DNA of 50,998 nt from Prevotellaceae bacterium (GTDB taxonomy: Bacteria; Bacteroidota; Bacteroidia; Bacteroidales; Bacteroidaceae): assembly GCA_028723455.1 (NCBI GenBank), contig JAQYEW010000025.1, forward strand, positions 1 to 50,998. The letters are read 5' to 3'. Positions 34,731 to 43,920 of this stretch are shown piece by piece; position 1 is the stretch's first letter, and every line of letters starts with the position of its first letter. Both the position numbers and the translations under genes were made by a program. The notes under the pieces were generated by a model. That model made no database searches and was not told where the DNA came from. It saw only the letters and a program-made list of their open reading frames with translations.

Positions 34731-35623
34731 GGTCGTATGTTTTGGAGTGATGGTTTCAGTTTTTCCACACACAGTTTCAGACTGTCCGCCCAATAGGGAA
34801 TGGCAAGGCCGAAGGTCTGCTTGATCTTCGTCTTGTCCAGCACGCTGTACGCCGGCCGACGCACGGGACTGGGAAATTCATCGCTGTGGCAAGGCTGTAT
34901 GTCGCACGCCGCGTGTCCGGCATAATGCGCGATCATCTTCGTGAAATCATACCACGAACATACGCCCTCGTTGCTGTAATGGAAAACGCCGCTGTGGCCT
35001 TCGTACTTGCGCTGCTCGATGATGTCAAAGATGGCTTGGGCCAGGTCGAGGGCATAGGTGGGCGTGCCACACTGGTCAAAGACCACCTTCAGTTGGGGCT
35101 TCGTCGCCGTCAGGTTGAGCATTGTCTTGACGAAGTTCTTGCCGAACTCGCTGTAAAGCCACGCCGTGCGGATGATGAGATGCTTACATCCCGTTGCCTG
35201 GATGCGCTGTTCGCCATGCAGCTTCGTCAGGCCATACACCCCCGTGGGCGTGCCTGTCTGCTCTTCCTTGCAGGGCGTGTTGTAGGGGTCGCCGCCAAAG
35301 ACATAGTCCGTGCTGATATGTATCAGGAGTCCGTCCACCTCCTTCATGCACTGCGCCAATATTTCCGGCGCGGTGGCATTGAGGGTCTCCACGACAGGGC
35401 CTGCCGTCTCGGCCGCATCGACATTGGTCCATGCGGCGCAGTTCACAACACATTGGATGTTTTCGCGTCTTACGAATTGGCGCACGGCATCTGCGTCCGT
35501 GATGTCCAGGCGGGCGTATCCCTCGCAAACATCGGTGAAAACGTATCTGTCTCTACTCTGCCGGGCAACGATCTGCATCTCGTTACCCAGCTGGCCGTTA
35601 CCGCCGGTTACAAGGATATTCAT
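34727..35623 (-). CDS. rfbD: dTDP-4-dehydrorhamnose reductase
   Basis: Last step of dTDP-L-rhamnose synthesis. The 298-residue protein has the NAD(P)-binding [10 protein letters not shown] near the start, [11 protein letters not shown] and the YGLTK catalytic motif (YxxxK). The start at 35623 overlaps the rfbA stop as ATGA. A longer reading to 35740 is rejected. It is followed by ansA with a TTGA overlap. Confidence 0.95.
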   Translation of the reverse strand: MNILVTGGNGQLGNEMQIVARQSRDRYVFTDVCEGYARLDITDADAVRQFVRRENIQCVVNCAAWTNVDAAETAGPVVETLNATAPEILAQCMKEVDGLLIHISTDYVFGGDPYNTPCKEEQTGTPTGVYGLTKLHGEQRIQATGCKHLIIRTAWLYSEFGKNFVKTMLNLTATKPQLKVVFDQCGTPTYALDLAQAIFDIIEQRKYEGHSGVFHYSNEGVCSWYDFTKMIAHYAGHAACDIQPCHSDEFPSPVRRPAYSVLDKTKIKQTFGLAIPYWADSLKLCVEKLKPSLQNIRP

Positions 35624-36495
35624 TGATTGGCCAGCTTTAGGAGATACTGTCCGTATTGGTTTTTCTTCATGGGTTCCGCCAATTCCACCAGCCGGGCGGC
35701 ATCGATCCATCCTTGGCGGAAAGCGATTTCCTCCAGACAAGCCACCTTCACTCCCTGACGTTTCTCCAACACCTCGATATAGGTGGAAGCCTCGCTCAGA
35801 CTGTCGTGCGTACCCGTATCCAACCAGGCAAAGCCACGTCCCAAGGTAGCCACCTTCAGCTGCCCGTCGCTCAGGAACTGCTGGTTGACGGTCGTGATCT
35901 CCAGCTCGCCGCGTTCCGAGGGTTTGATGTGCGCGGCTACATCCACGACGCGGTTCGGATAGAAATAAAGTCCCACGACGGCATAATTGCTCTTGGGCTG
36001 TTTCGGCTTTTCTTCAATGCTCAGGCAGTTGCCCTCCTTGTCAAATTCGGCCACGCCATAGCGTTCGGGGTCGGTAACATGATAGCCGAAGACGGTGGCT
36101 TTGCCGTCTTCCTTGGCAGCACGCACGGCTTCCTTCAGCAGTCCCGTGAAGCCCGCTCCGTGGAAGATATTATCACCCAGCACCAGACAGGCCGTGTCGT
36201 CGCCAATGAAGTCGCGGCCGATGATGAATGCCTGCGCCAGTCCGTCGGGCGAGGGTTGCTCGGCATATTGGAAATTGACCCCGAAATCTGTGCCATCGCC
36301 CAAGAGACGCCGGAAAGCGGGAAGGTCGTGAGGCGTACTGATAATCAGAATGTCGCGGATGCCGGCCATCATCAGCACACTGACGGGATAGTAAATCATG
36401 GGTTTGTCGAAGATGGGCAGCATCTGCTTGCTGACACCCTTCGTAATGGGATAGAGGCGCGTGCCGCTACCGCCTGCCAATACGATTCCTTTCAT
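35620..36495 (-). CDS. rfbA: Glucose-1-phosphate thymidylyltransferase
   Basis: First step of dTDP-L-rhamnose synthesis. The 291-residue protein begins [19 protein letters not shown], the nucleotidyltransferase signature, and has VLGDNIF and [13 protein letters not shown]. Length is normal. It heads the rfbA-rfbD-ansA unit and is divergent from luxS with 79 bp between start codons. Confidence 0.97.
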   Translation of the reverse strand: MKGIVLAGGSGTRLYPITKGVSKQMLPIFDKPMIYYPVSVLMMAGIRDILIISTPHDLPAFRRLLGDGTDFGVNFQYAEQPSPDGLAQAFIIGRDFIGDDTACLVLGDNIFHGAGFTGLLKEAVRAAKEDGKATVFGYHVTDPERYGVAEFDKEGNCLSIEEKPKQPKSNYAVVGLYFYPNRVVDVAAHIKPSERGELEITTVNQQFLSDGQLKVATLGRGFAWLDTGTHDSLSEASTYIEVLEKRQGVKVACLEEIAFRQGWIDAARLVELAEPMKKNQYGQYLLKLANQ

Positions 36496-36574
36496 AAATT
36501 TAAGTGTTTATTACTGCGAAGATATGGAAAAAAGCTTTACCTTCGCATGAACAGAACACAATTATTACTTTGAT

Positions 36575-37051
36575 ATGGACAAGATTCCCAGTTTTATGAT
36601 AGACCACACGCGTCTCCTGCGCGGTATTTATGTCAGCCGCAAGGACCTTGTGGGCACGGAGGTGGTAACCACCCTGGACATCCGCATGAAGGAACCCAAC
36701 CGCGAGCCTGCCTTGGGTATCGGCGCCCTGCATACCATCGAGCATCTGGCGGCCACCTATCTGCGCAACGACAAGGAATGGGGCGGCCGCATCGTTTATT
36801 TCGGCCCTATGGGCTGCCTTACGGGCTGCTACCTGCTGGTAAAGGGAGACATAGAGAGCCGCGACGTGTTGGATTTGGTGAAGCGCACCTTCCGATTCGT
36901 GGCCGACTTCCAGGACGAAGTGCCCGGAGCCTCCGCACGCGACTGCGGCAACTATCTGCTGCACGACCTGCCCATGGCGCGGTGGGAGGCGGCGCGTTTT
37001 GTAGACCAACTGGAACATGCAACAGCATCTAACCTGAACTATCCTGAATAA
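36575..37051 (+). CDS. luxS: S-ribosylhomocysteine lyase LuxS
   Basis: Cleaves S-ribosylhomocysteine to homocysteine and DPD, the precursor of autoinducer-2. The 158-residue protein has the metal site HTIEH (His53, His57), the catalytic Cys81 in GPMGCLTG and Cys124 in DCGNY. Length is normal. It begins the luxS-rfbB-lrgA-lrgB-mutY unit, with only 6 bp to rfbB. Confidence 0.97.
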   Translation: MDKIPSFMIDHTRLLRGIYVSRKDLVGTEVVTTLDIRMKEPNREPALGIGALHTIEHLAATYLRNDKEWGGRIVYFGPMGCLTGCYLLVKGDIESRDVLDLVKRTFRFVADFQDEVPGASARDCGNYLLHDLPMARWEAARFVDQLEHATASNLNYPE

Positions 37052-37057
37052 ACACAC

Positions 37058-38185
37058 ATGAAGAATATCGTCATCACCGGTGGCGCAGGCTTCATCGGAA
37101 GCCACGTGGTGCGCCTGTTTGTGAACAAATACCCCGAGTACAACATCATCAACCTGGACAAGCTGACCTATGCCGGCAACCTGGCCAACCTGAAGGATAT
37201 CGAGGACAAACCAAACTACAAGTTTGTCCGCATGGACATCTGTGATTTCGATGCCTTTTACCGGCTGATGCAGGACGAGCGTATCGACGGCATCATACAT
37301 CTGGCCGCAGAGAGCCACGTGGACCGCTCCATCAAGGACCCCTTCACCTTCGCCCGCACCAACGTCATGGGTACGCTGAGCCTCCTACAGGCGGCCAAGC
37401 TGTATTGGGAGAGCCTGCCCGAAAGATACGAGGGCAAACGTTTCTACCACATCTCCACTGACGAGGTGTATGGCGCCCTGACAATGAACCATCCCGAGGG
37501 AATCGAGCCTCCGTTCTCCACGACGGCCAGTTCCACAGAGCATCACTTAGCCTATGGCGACGAATTTTTCTTGGAGACCACAAAGTATAATCCCCACAGC
37601 CCTTACAGCGCTTCCAAAGCCTCCAGCGACCATTTCGTGCGCGCTTTCCACGACACCTATGGCATGCCCACCATCGTTACGAACTGCTCGAACAACTACG
37701 GGCCCTATCAGTTCCCCGAAAAACTGATACCTCTCTTCATCAACAATATCCGCCACCGCAAGCCCCTACCCGTTTATGGCAAGGGCGAGAACGTGCGCGA
37801 CTGGCTCTTTGTCGAGGACCACGCACGCGCCATCGACCTCATCTTCCACAAAGGACGGGTGGCAGAGACCTACAACATCGGTGGTTTCAACGAATGGAAG
37901 AACATCGACATCATCAAGGTGGTCATCAATACGGTGGACCGATTGCTGGGGCGGCAAGAGGGCGAGGACATGGACCTCATCACCTATGTTACGGACCGCC
38001 TGGGCCATGACGCACGCTATGCCATCGACAGCAGCAAGCTGCAACGCGAATTGGGTTGGGAGCCCAGCCTGCAATTCGAGGAAGGCATCGAGAAGACCGT
38101 GCGCTGGTACCTGGACAACCAGGCGTGGATGGACAACGTAACCAGCGGCGAGTACGAGAAGTATTACGAAATGATGTACAAATGA
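37058..38185 (+). CDS. rfbB: dTDP-glucose 4,6-dehydratase
   Basis: Second step of dTDP-L-rhamnose synthesis. The 375-residue SDR protein has GGAGFIGSHVV (NAD site), ISTDEVYG and the YSASK catalytic motif. It is separated from rfbA-rfbD and lies on the opposite strand with luxS between. Its stop overlaps the lrgA start as ATGA. Confidence 0.97.
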   Translation: MKNIVITGGAGFIGSHVVRLFVNKYPEYNIINLDKLTYAGNLANLKDIEDKPNYKFVRMDICDFDAFYRLMQDERIDGIIHLAAESHVDRSIKDPFTFARTNVMGTLSLLQAAKLYWESLPERYEGKRFYHISTDEVYGALTMNHPEGIEPPFSTTASSTEHHLAYGDEFFLETTKYNPHSPYSASKASSDHFVRAFHDTYGMPTIVTNCSNNYGPYQFPEKLIPLFINNIRHRKPLPVYGKGENVRDWLFVEDHARAIDLIFHKGRVAETYNIGGFNEWKNIDIIKVVINTVDRLLGRQEGEDMDLITYVTDRLGHDARYAIDSSKLQRELGWEPSLQFEEGIEKTVRWYLDNQAWMDNVTSGEYEKYYEMMYK

Positions 38186-38523
38186 TCCGACAATGCGCCA
38201 TCCTCTTCGGATGCCTGGCCGTGGGCGAACTGATTGTTCACCTTAGCGGCATACCCTTGCCCGCCAGTGTGGTGGGCATGCTGGTGCTTACCCTTCTCCT
38301 GGAACTGGGATGGGTCAAGCTCAGTTGGGTACAGGGCATGAGTGATTTTCTGGTGGCGAACATCGGCTTTTTCTTCGTGCCTGCCGGCGTTGGCCTTATG
38401 CTGCACTTCGGCGTTATCAAGGCATCCTGCTGGCCCATTGTGGTCAGCACCATTGCCAGCACCCTCATCGTGCTGGTAGTAACGGGATGGGTACACCAAA
38501 TTGTCCGACGCACTGCAAAATAA
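38182..38523 (+). CDS. lrgA: LrgA/CidA-family holin-like protein
   Basis: The 113-residue membrane protein has four hydrophobic helices and the family motif IPLPASVVGMLVLTLLLELGWVK, split at about 22-44. It is coupled to rfbB by ATGA. With LrgB it is linked to control of murein hydrolases and, in some bacteria, to export of metabolites (family knowledge). The start at 38182 is chosen because a longer reading would overlap rfbB deeply. Confidence 0.88.
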   Translation: MIRQCAILFGCLAVGELIVHLSGIPLPASVVGMLVLTLLLELGWVKLSWVQGMSDFLVANIGFFFVPAGVGLMLHFGVIKASCWPIVVSTIASTLIVLVVTGWVHQIVRRTAK

Positions 38524-38532
38524 GAATAAAGG

Positions 38533-39231
38533 ATGATCAAAGAGTTTCTGGAAAACAAATACTTCCTGATTGCCATCACCTTTGGCTTCTTTTGGATGTC
38601 CAAAACCCTGCTGCGGCGTACGGGATGGGTGCTCCTGAATCCCATCCTGCTTACGATCGCCATCCTTATATGCTTGCTGGAACTGACAGGCGTCAAATAT
38701 GCTACTTATCAGCAAGGGGGCGACTACATCTCCTTCTGGCTGCAACCCGCAGTCGTAGCCTTGGGCGTTCCCCTGTATCAACAGCTAAGGGTCATCCGTC
38801 GCCAGCTGATGCCTATCCTGCTAAGTCAACTGGCGGGATGCGTAACCGGATTGGTGAGCGTGGTACTGATATCCAAATGGATGGGCGCACCGCCGGAGAT
38901 TGTGCTGTCCCTGGCTCCGAAAAGCGTAACGACACCCATCGCCATGGAGGTAAGTGCTGCCACAGGCGGCATACCCTCGCTTACTGCTGCCGTGGTTGTC
39001 ATTACGGGTCTGTTGGGGGCGGTGTTCGGTTTCACGGTATTGCGCAAAGGACGTGTGCATAGCCCCATCGCCCAAGGACTGAGCATGGGCACCGCCTCGC
39101 ACGCCGTGGGCACCAGCGCCGCCATGGAATACCACCGCAAGGTGGGTGCCTATGCGGGTCTGGGGCTGACGCTGAACGGCATCTTCACAGCCATCCTAAC
39201 ACCCTTTGTCTTGCGATGGATCATGGGATGA
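38533..39231 (+). CDS. lrgB: LrgB/CidB-family membrane protein
   Basis: The 232-residue protein has about seven membrane helices and the family motif LAPKSVTTPIAM with QGLSMGTASHAVGT. It is the partner of LrgA and starts 9 bp after it. Its stop overlaps the mutY start as ATGA, an unusual pairing for this family. Confidence 0.92.
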   Translation: MIKEFLENKYFLIAITFGFFWMSKTLLRRTGWVLLNPILLTIAILICLLELTGVKYATYQQGGDYISFWLQPAVVALGVPLYQQLRVIRRQLMPILLSQLAGCVTGLVSVVLISKWMGAPPEIVLSLAPKSVTTPIAMEVSAATGGIPSLTAAVVVITGLLGAVFGFTVLRKGRVHSPIAQGLSMGTASHAVGTSAAMEYHRKVGAYAGLGLTLNGIFTAILTPFVLRWIMG

Positions 39232-40238
39232 CTTTTGCGGCAACGCTGCTTCACTGGTACGCCCGTCATGGACGCGACTTGCCTTGGCGGCAAACGCGCG
39301 ACCCCTATGCCATCTGGCTTAGCGAGATTATCCTGCAACAGACACGCATTGTACAGGGTACGGACTACTGGCACCGTTTCATGCAAGCGTGGCCTACGGT
39401 GGAACAGCTGGCCAAGGCCACAGAGGACGAAGTGCTGCGTATGTGGCAAGGCTTGGGCTATTACAGCCGGGCACGCAACCTCCATGCGGCGGCCCGTCAG
39501 ATAGCCGCACTGGGACATTTCCCCGATACCTACAAGGAGATTCTCGGCCTGAAAGGCGTAGGGCCTTACACTGCGGCAGCCATTGCCAGCTTTGCCTTCG
39601 ACCTCCCGCATGCCGTGGTCGACGGCAATGTCTATCGGGTGCTTTCACGCCACTTCGGTATCGACACGCCCATTGACACCACCCAAGGACAACGCCTCTT
39701 CCAATCCCTGGCACAAGAACTGCTGCCGCCTGCGCAAGCCTCCGCCTACAACCAGGCCATCATGGATTTCGGCGCCCTGCAATGCACGCCCAACGCACCC
39801 GACTGTACCGCTTGCCCACTGCTAACCACCTGTCAGGCTGCCCACGACGGTACGGCAAACACGTTGCCCGTCAAACAAGGGAAAATAAAAATACGCCATC
39901 GCCGGCTTATCTACATACTCGTCAGCCACAACGGCTGCATCGCCATTCATAGGCGCAGTGCGGGCGACATCTGGCAAGGACTATGGGAACCCTTTCTGAC
40001 AGAAGTCCCCATCGACGCATCCCCCCGGTTGCCTCTTTGGGCACAGGAGGCTGTATTGGTGCGCCATGACGTGAAACACGTGCTCACGCATCAAGTGCTG
40101 CACGCCGATTGCTATACCCTTTCATGCACCCAAAAACCCGCTTTACCCTCCGATTATATTTGGGTAAGACACGAAGACCTGAACCAGTACGGCATCCCCC
40201 GGCTGGTAGAACGCTTGATAGAAGAAACACCTCGTTGA
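39228..40238 (+). CDS. mutY: A/G-specific adenine glycosylase MutY
   Basis: Removes adenine mispaired with 8-oxoguanine. The 336-residue protein has the catalytic Glu33 in SEIILQQT, the helix-hairpin-helix LKGVGPYTAAAI, catalytic Asp132 in VDGNVYR, and the iron-sulfur cysteines 186, 193, 196 and 202 (C-x6-C-x2-C-x5-C). A C-terminal NUDIX-like domain recognises 8-oxoguanine. I use the ATG at 39228 (ATGA overlap with lrgB). Another at 39216 is possible. It is the last core gene before the AT-rich island. Confidence 0.95.
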   Translation: MTFAATLLHWYARHGRDLPWRQTRDPYAIWLSEIILQQTRIVQGTDYWHRFMQAWPTVEQLAKATEDEVLRMWQGLGYYSRARNLHAAARQIAALGHFPDTYKEILGLKGVGPYTAAAIASFAFDLPHAVVDGNVYRVLSRHFGIDTPIDTTQGQRLFQSLAQELLPPAQASAYNQAIMDFGALQCTPNAPDCTACPLLTTCQAAHDGTANTLPVKQGKIKIRHRRLIYILVSHNGCIAIHRRSAGDIWQGLWEPFLTEVPIDASPRLPLWAQEAVLVRHDVKHVLTHQVLHADCYTLSCTQKPALPSDYIWVRHEDLNQYGIPRLVERLIEETPR

Positions 40239-40299
40239 TGAACAAAATCTTACTCTTAATTTTTGTGGCCCGATATATGTTCTCCAAAACCCCTAATAC

Positions 40300-40718
40300 T
40301 TACCATCCAAATAAGAAATAATAGTAATCCGTTCCTATGAGTTCAATTCTTCCTGTTTCCCTATTATACATGAAAAACCAAAATGGAGGGTCGTAGGGTC
40401 CAGGAAGCGGTTCTTTGTATGAGAAACGTTTTTTGGATTTAACTCCCAATACTATATGTGGCGGAGTATAGACGCAGGAAGAAAATATTAAAAGTTGGAA
40501 TATTCAATCCCTTTGCTTGACGTATTCTTCTTTGTACCATTATTGTAAAACAAGCAAAGGACTCTATTCCTTCTCTTGGCCTTACGATGCAAATATACTT
40601 GTGTAGAGTAGACGTTAGCGCAATGCGTATCGGATGTAGACAATCGCCCCCAAAGAGTGTCTCCCTGATTTATCAGGTTATATTCTATCCTGACATTTGC
40701 AATGTACTCGGCATCCAT
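40300..40718 (-). pseudogene. Frameshifted small gene of the Rhs-tip island
   Basis: The first frame (40488-40718) runs MDAEYIANVRIEYNLIN... to ...GIEYSNF. The next frame is open from 40503 to a stop at 40300 (IFSSCVYTPPHIVLGVKSKK ... TDYYYFLFGW) and lacks a start. One base of shift in the 40488-40503 overlap would join them to about 130 residues. The family is unknown. It is AT-rich and last in the chain after the Rhs tip. It may be a broken immunity-type gene, or carry a sequencing error. Confidence 0.5.
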
Positions 40719-40738
40719 AGCATACAAACGAGTGTGAA

Positions 40739-41018
40739 TTAGTTGACGTTAAATTCTTCTTCTAAACTTGTACCATCAGTCATCCCCTCCTTCCCAAAAT
40801 TCGTAAATCCCTTCGATGATAATTTGTAATATTCATTTGATATTATGACAGTTAAGTATCTTTTGTTGCAAGTAATACAAATCACTCTCAACGGGATGTT
40901 TTTTTTCTTTCAATATTTCGTATAAAGTTCTATCTCCACCATAAGTGCCTGATACCACATGTAATGATATGCCGAATGTAGATGTAAGATAATCTACTGT
41001 TTCTATATCTTTCTTCAT
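40739..41018 (-). pseudogene. Small gene with a frameshift in an A8 run
   Basis: It starts MKKDIETVDYLTSTFG and stops early at 40833 in one frame. After the run of eight A (minus strand, about 40898-40905) the other frame stays open to a stop at 40739, reading NIPLRVICITCNKRYLTV. Joined across a one-base slip the product would be about 93 residues, with no known family. The start overlaps the previous gene's stop as ATGA. The break in a homopolymer suggests phase variation, decay or a sequencing error. Confidence 0.5.
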
Positions 41019-41404
41019 TTGGATAGCTCATTATGTTCTTTTTTAAAACAGGAAGGTAACACCTTGGCAATGACATAACAATCAAATAATAACATGAAAC
41101 AGGACGTGATGATGAAATCTTGTATAACAAACAACTGCATCAAATGAATATAACACCCAAGTAAAACAATCATTAACAAGAAAAAGAACACATATTTCTT
41201 TCTTAGCAAGCTAAAATTAAAGTTATACATGAAAACAAATATCCAAACAGATAGTAATGAACACACATACGCTGTCAACAAAAATACACTATACAACGTT
41301 TCAGTATAACACTCTGGTTTCTTTTGGATTAAGGCATTAAACACAAAAGAAATAGATTGCATAATAAACGCGACGAACGCGACTATATTTATTATAATTC
41401 TCAT
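41015..41404 (-). CDS. Small membrane protein of the Rhs-tip island
   Basis: The 129-residue protein has four hydrophobic helices (about 1-24, 40-62, 70-92 and 95-117) joined by short basic loops, with no recognisable family. It is strongly AT-rich. It overlaps the next gene by four bases, and follows the 171-residue hypothetical gene by 19 bp. Membrane proteins with this layout sometimes protect against toxins, but the role here is unknown. Confidence 0.6.
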   Translation of the reverse strand: MRIIINIVAFVAFIMQSISFVFNALIQKKPECYTETLYSVFLLTAYVCSLLSVWIFVFMYNFNFSLLRKKYVFFFLLMIVLLGCYIHLMQLFVIQDFIITSCFMLLFDCYVIAKVLPSCFKKEHNELSK

Positions 41405-41423
41405 TTTGACAAAAATCCTTAAT

Positions 41424-41939
41424 CTATTTACAAATTGGTCTTGCTCTTATTGGACTTTCACAAACACTGTAGTCCACATAATATACTGTCTGCAAATCGC
41501 CCTCAATAAAAACTTCAAAAGACTGAGACTTCAACACTTGGATAGAAACTCCCCCAATACTTGACTGCTCATAAAAAACAGTATCTGTTTGGCTGATTTT
41601 TTCTATCATAAAATTAGACTGATTGATTTTAGCGTTATTCCACCTATCAACAACGTAAATGACTTTGTTATCCGAAGGATTAAAAATAAAATGAAGTAAA
41701 CTTATATCTGATTTGTAAACGCGCACAAAATCACTATTTTCAGAAAACGGAAAAACACCGTCTCTGCTGAAACCAATATACCCATATTCATCCAATAGGG
41801 GTTTATACACCTTCATGTAGGCTCTTATCTGTGGGAAATAAAAAGTTGTCTCTTTTTGATAACTACGAGAAATACATAGACATACCATAACTGACATAAC
41901 AGCCAACAAGAAAAGCACTATAAAAAAATTCCTCTTCAT
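41424..41939 (-). CDS. Uncharacterised protein, candidate immunity protein of the Rhs tip
   Basis: The 171-residue protein has a single N-terminal hydrophobic segment (MKRNFFIVLFLLAVMSVMVCL) and an external mixed-beta domain. It begins 9 bp after the Rhs stop on the same strand, the usual place of an immunity gene. I do not recognise a family, so this role is inferred from position only. Confidence 0.55.
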   Translation of the reverse strand: MKRNFFIVLFLLAVMSVMVCLCISRSYQKETTFYFPQIRAYMKVYKPLLDEYGYIGFSRDGVFPFSENSDFVRVYKSDISLLHFIFNPSDNKVIYVVDRWNNAKINQSNFMIEKISQTDTVFYEQSSIGGVSIQVLKSQSFEVFIEGDLQTVYYVDYSVCESPIRARPICK

Positions 41940-41948
41940 TTTTGTCTC

Positions 41949-42839
41949 TTATTTTGTCATCCAATTCCAAAGACTTCGTAATAAATTGTTTGATTTTTGA
42001 AGGGGTGTGTTATTTTTTACGTAACTACCTATTCTCCATCCATAATACTCTGCGTTTCTCGTTGATATACTTTCTATGCTTGGATCTCCGTTTACTTTTG
42101 ATTGATAGGTGTCAAATGCCATTCTTGACATTTTCCACGACATACCATTTGCACCAGCGACATAACCAGCAGCAATGTTTCCAATATCACGAGCAGAACT
42201 AAAAATTGTTTGTCCGTTTCGTGTCTCACCAATTGGCATACCTCGATAAGTGTCAATTCCAGAAATAGGTTTATCCGCTCCATTTGTCACTTTAAAATCA
42301 TATTTTCTACCATTGCCTGCATTTGCCATATAATCGTCAATCATTGCTGGAATGTTATCAAACATCTTACCTAAAAAGTTAATTCCACTTTTGTCGTTGG
42401 GATTTATTATACTACCTATAGACCAAGCTCCGGTACCGTCATTGGCATCTGCATTATAAAAAGAAGTTGTAGAAGTGGTTATTCCAATAGTTTGTCCTCT
42501 TAATGTATATTCCCCATTCTTGTTCCGGGAATAAATGTAGATATTTCTATCTCTGTTCAACACCCCACCTATAACAACAAAGGTGCCATCTTTTTTTTGA
42601 GTCACATGGGTTTCTCTCCCATCTGGATCAACGTACTTCACTGGATTCCCCATGCAATAAGCATAGGGACTGACGTGATAGTACCTCTCGCACAAGGGGT
42701 CGATGCTCGTGAACAGGCCGGTGAGGGGGTCGTACAGGCGTGCGCCGTAGTCGTAGAGGTTCAGGCCGTTGCGGGTCTCAAGTTCCTTGCCGTTGTATTT
42801 GTGGGTCATTGACATCATCGTAATACTTAGAACTACCAA
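41949..42839 (-). pseudogene. Orphan Rhs C-terminal tip (truncated RHS-repeat protein)
   Basis: The 296-residue frame begins near HKYNGKELE, a core Rhs sequence, with only TTG as its first possible start, so its long beta-cage core is missing. Residues about 13-75 are the conserved Rhs-associated core (YDYGARLYDPLTGLF ... NPVKYVDPDG). After DPDGRE the sequence changes to a variable C-terminal domain. That domain (DIGNIAAGYVAGANGM, then NAEYYGWRIG) somewhat resembles the bacterial toxin-44 type, a weak guess. GC content drops at the same point. It may be a displaced toxin cassette. Confidence 0.65.
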
Positions 42840-42940
42840 TCACGAAGTTATGAAAAAATACACAACGTACAAATATCTTTCTCTTTTTTCTACCAAGTAC
42901 CGATTATAATTTTATTACTGTCCGCAAAACATAGCAACCC

Positions 42941-42976
42941 TCATCCCAACTCATTGAGATACAACAGTTGGGATGA
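42941..42976. repeat. 11-bp inverted repeat next to the transposase 3' end
   Basis: TCATCCCAACT at 42941-42951 and AGTTGGGATGA at 42966-42976 with a 14-base loop, 24 bp beyond the IS4-type transposase stop. It may be part of the element's end. It is not followed by a T-run. Confidence 0.5.
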
Positions 42977-43000
42977 TGGCAAGTCAATGACAAGCCCCCC

Positions 43001-43896
43001 TTAGCCATTTTCTGTTGCCTCCGGTGGCGGTTCAGCCGCCGCTTCAAGCATGATTTTCATGTCGGCGTCCGGCATGTTGAAGAAATTATTCATGTTGAGG
43101 TATTCCATCAGCACAATGCGCACCATGGTTGCCAGCCCGGAGAAACTCCACCGCCTTTCCAGGGAACTTTGAAGCAGGGAGAGCAATAGATTGGCAATGA
43201 GCGTGACCCATATTTGTATCTTGATGGCGTTGGCGCTCTCTCCGTAAAAGTAGCGTAGCGGGAAGTTCTGCTTTATCTGCTTGAAAAGAGACTCTATCTG
43301 CCACCTGCGGCGGTAGATGGCTACGATTGTCTCCATGGGCATGTCGAAGTCGTTGGTAAGCAACGATACCAACCTCGGCATCTTGCCCTTCTTGATGTCC
43401 GCATAGGTGATGATACGCGCAATATGGCTGATACCGCCCTTCCTGAACACCACCACCTGCTCACGGTATTCCATCAGCACAATGCGCACCATGGTTGCCA
43501 GCCCGGAGAAACTCCACCGCCTTTCCAGGGAACTTTGAAGCAGGGAGAGCAATAGATTGGCAATGAGCGTGCCCCATATTTGTATCTTGCTGGCGTTGGC
43601 GCTCTCTCCGTAAAAGTAGCGTAGCGGGAAGTTCTGCTTTATCTGCTTGAAAAGAGACTCTATCTGCCACCTGCTCACGATATTCCATCTGTCCCTCCCC
43701 TTTCATATCCATGCAGTCTGCCAACACCTCGTACTTGAGGCATTTCTTCTTTCCCGTCTTGGGATGCCGTCCCACGCCCTTGAAGATGACGTTAGAGAAT
43801 AGGGTTATCGTAGTGGAATCGATGATTCTCAGACGCTTTATCCATTCCTCCGTAGTATTGCGTCGGCTGTCCGAAGAAATGTGTACTTTTGCTCAT
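43001..43896 (-). pseudogene. Rearranged IS4-type transposase
   Basis: Homologous blocks are clear but scrambled. MSKSTHFFGQP (start at 43896) jumps frame to RRNTTEEWIKRLRIIDSTTITLFSN (in pieces around 43800-43860). Then KTGKKK is joined directly to CLKYEVLADCMDM, which suggests an internal deletion. REQV follows, and then the YRRRWQIESLFKQIKQNFPLRYFYGES block is present twice. A frameshift separates the parts, so no full protein is made. Intact relatives are about 390 residues (from memory). The DDE region is fragmentary, so it cannot move by itself. Confidence 0.75.
43099..43674. repeat. 210-bp direct repeat inside the transposase (43099-43308 and 43465-43674)
   Basis: The two copies differ at only two places that I see (GTGACCC/GTGCCCC and CTTGATGG/CTTGCTGG). 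They encode the WQIESLFKQ... VLMEY block twice. The edges share short homologies: GCAGGTGG at one junction and ATGGAATA at the other, the mark of a recombination or replication slip. Confidence 0.85.
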
Positions 43897-43920
43897 GTCA
43901 TCTGGGTTTTGATGCAAAAG

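Noticed and set aside
36496..36574. Strong promoters for rfbA and luxS
   Set aside because: Only one-mismatch boxes (TATCTTCG, TTACTTTG) are visible without good -33 elements, so I do not list them as features.
42941..42976. Inverted repeat as a terminator of the transposase
   Set aside because: There is no T-run on the 3' side. It is kept only as a repeat.
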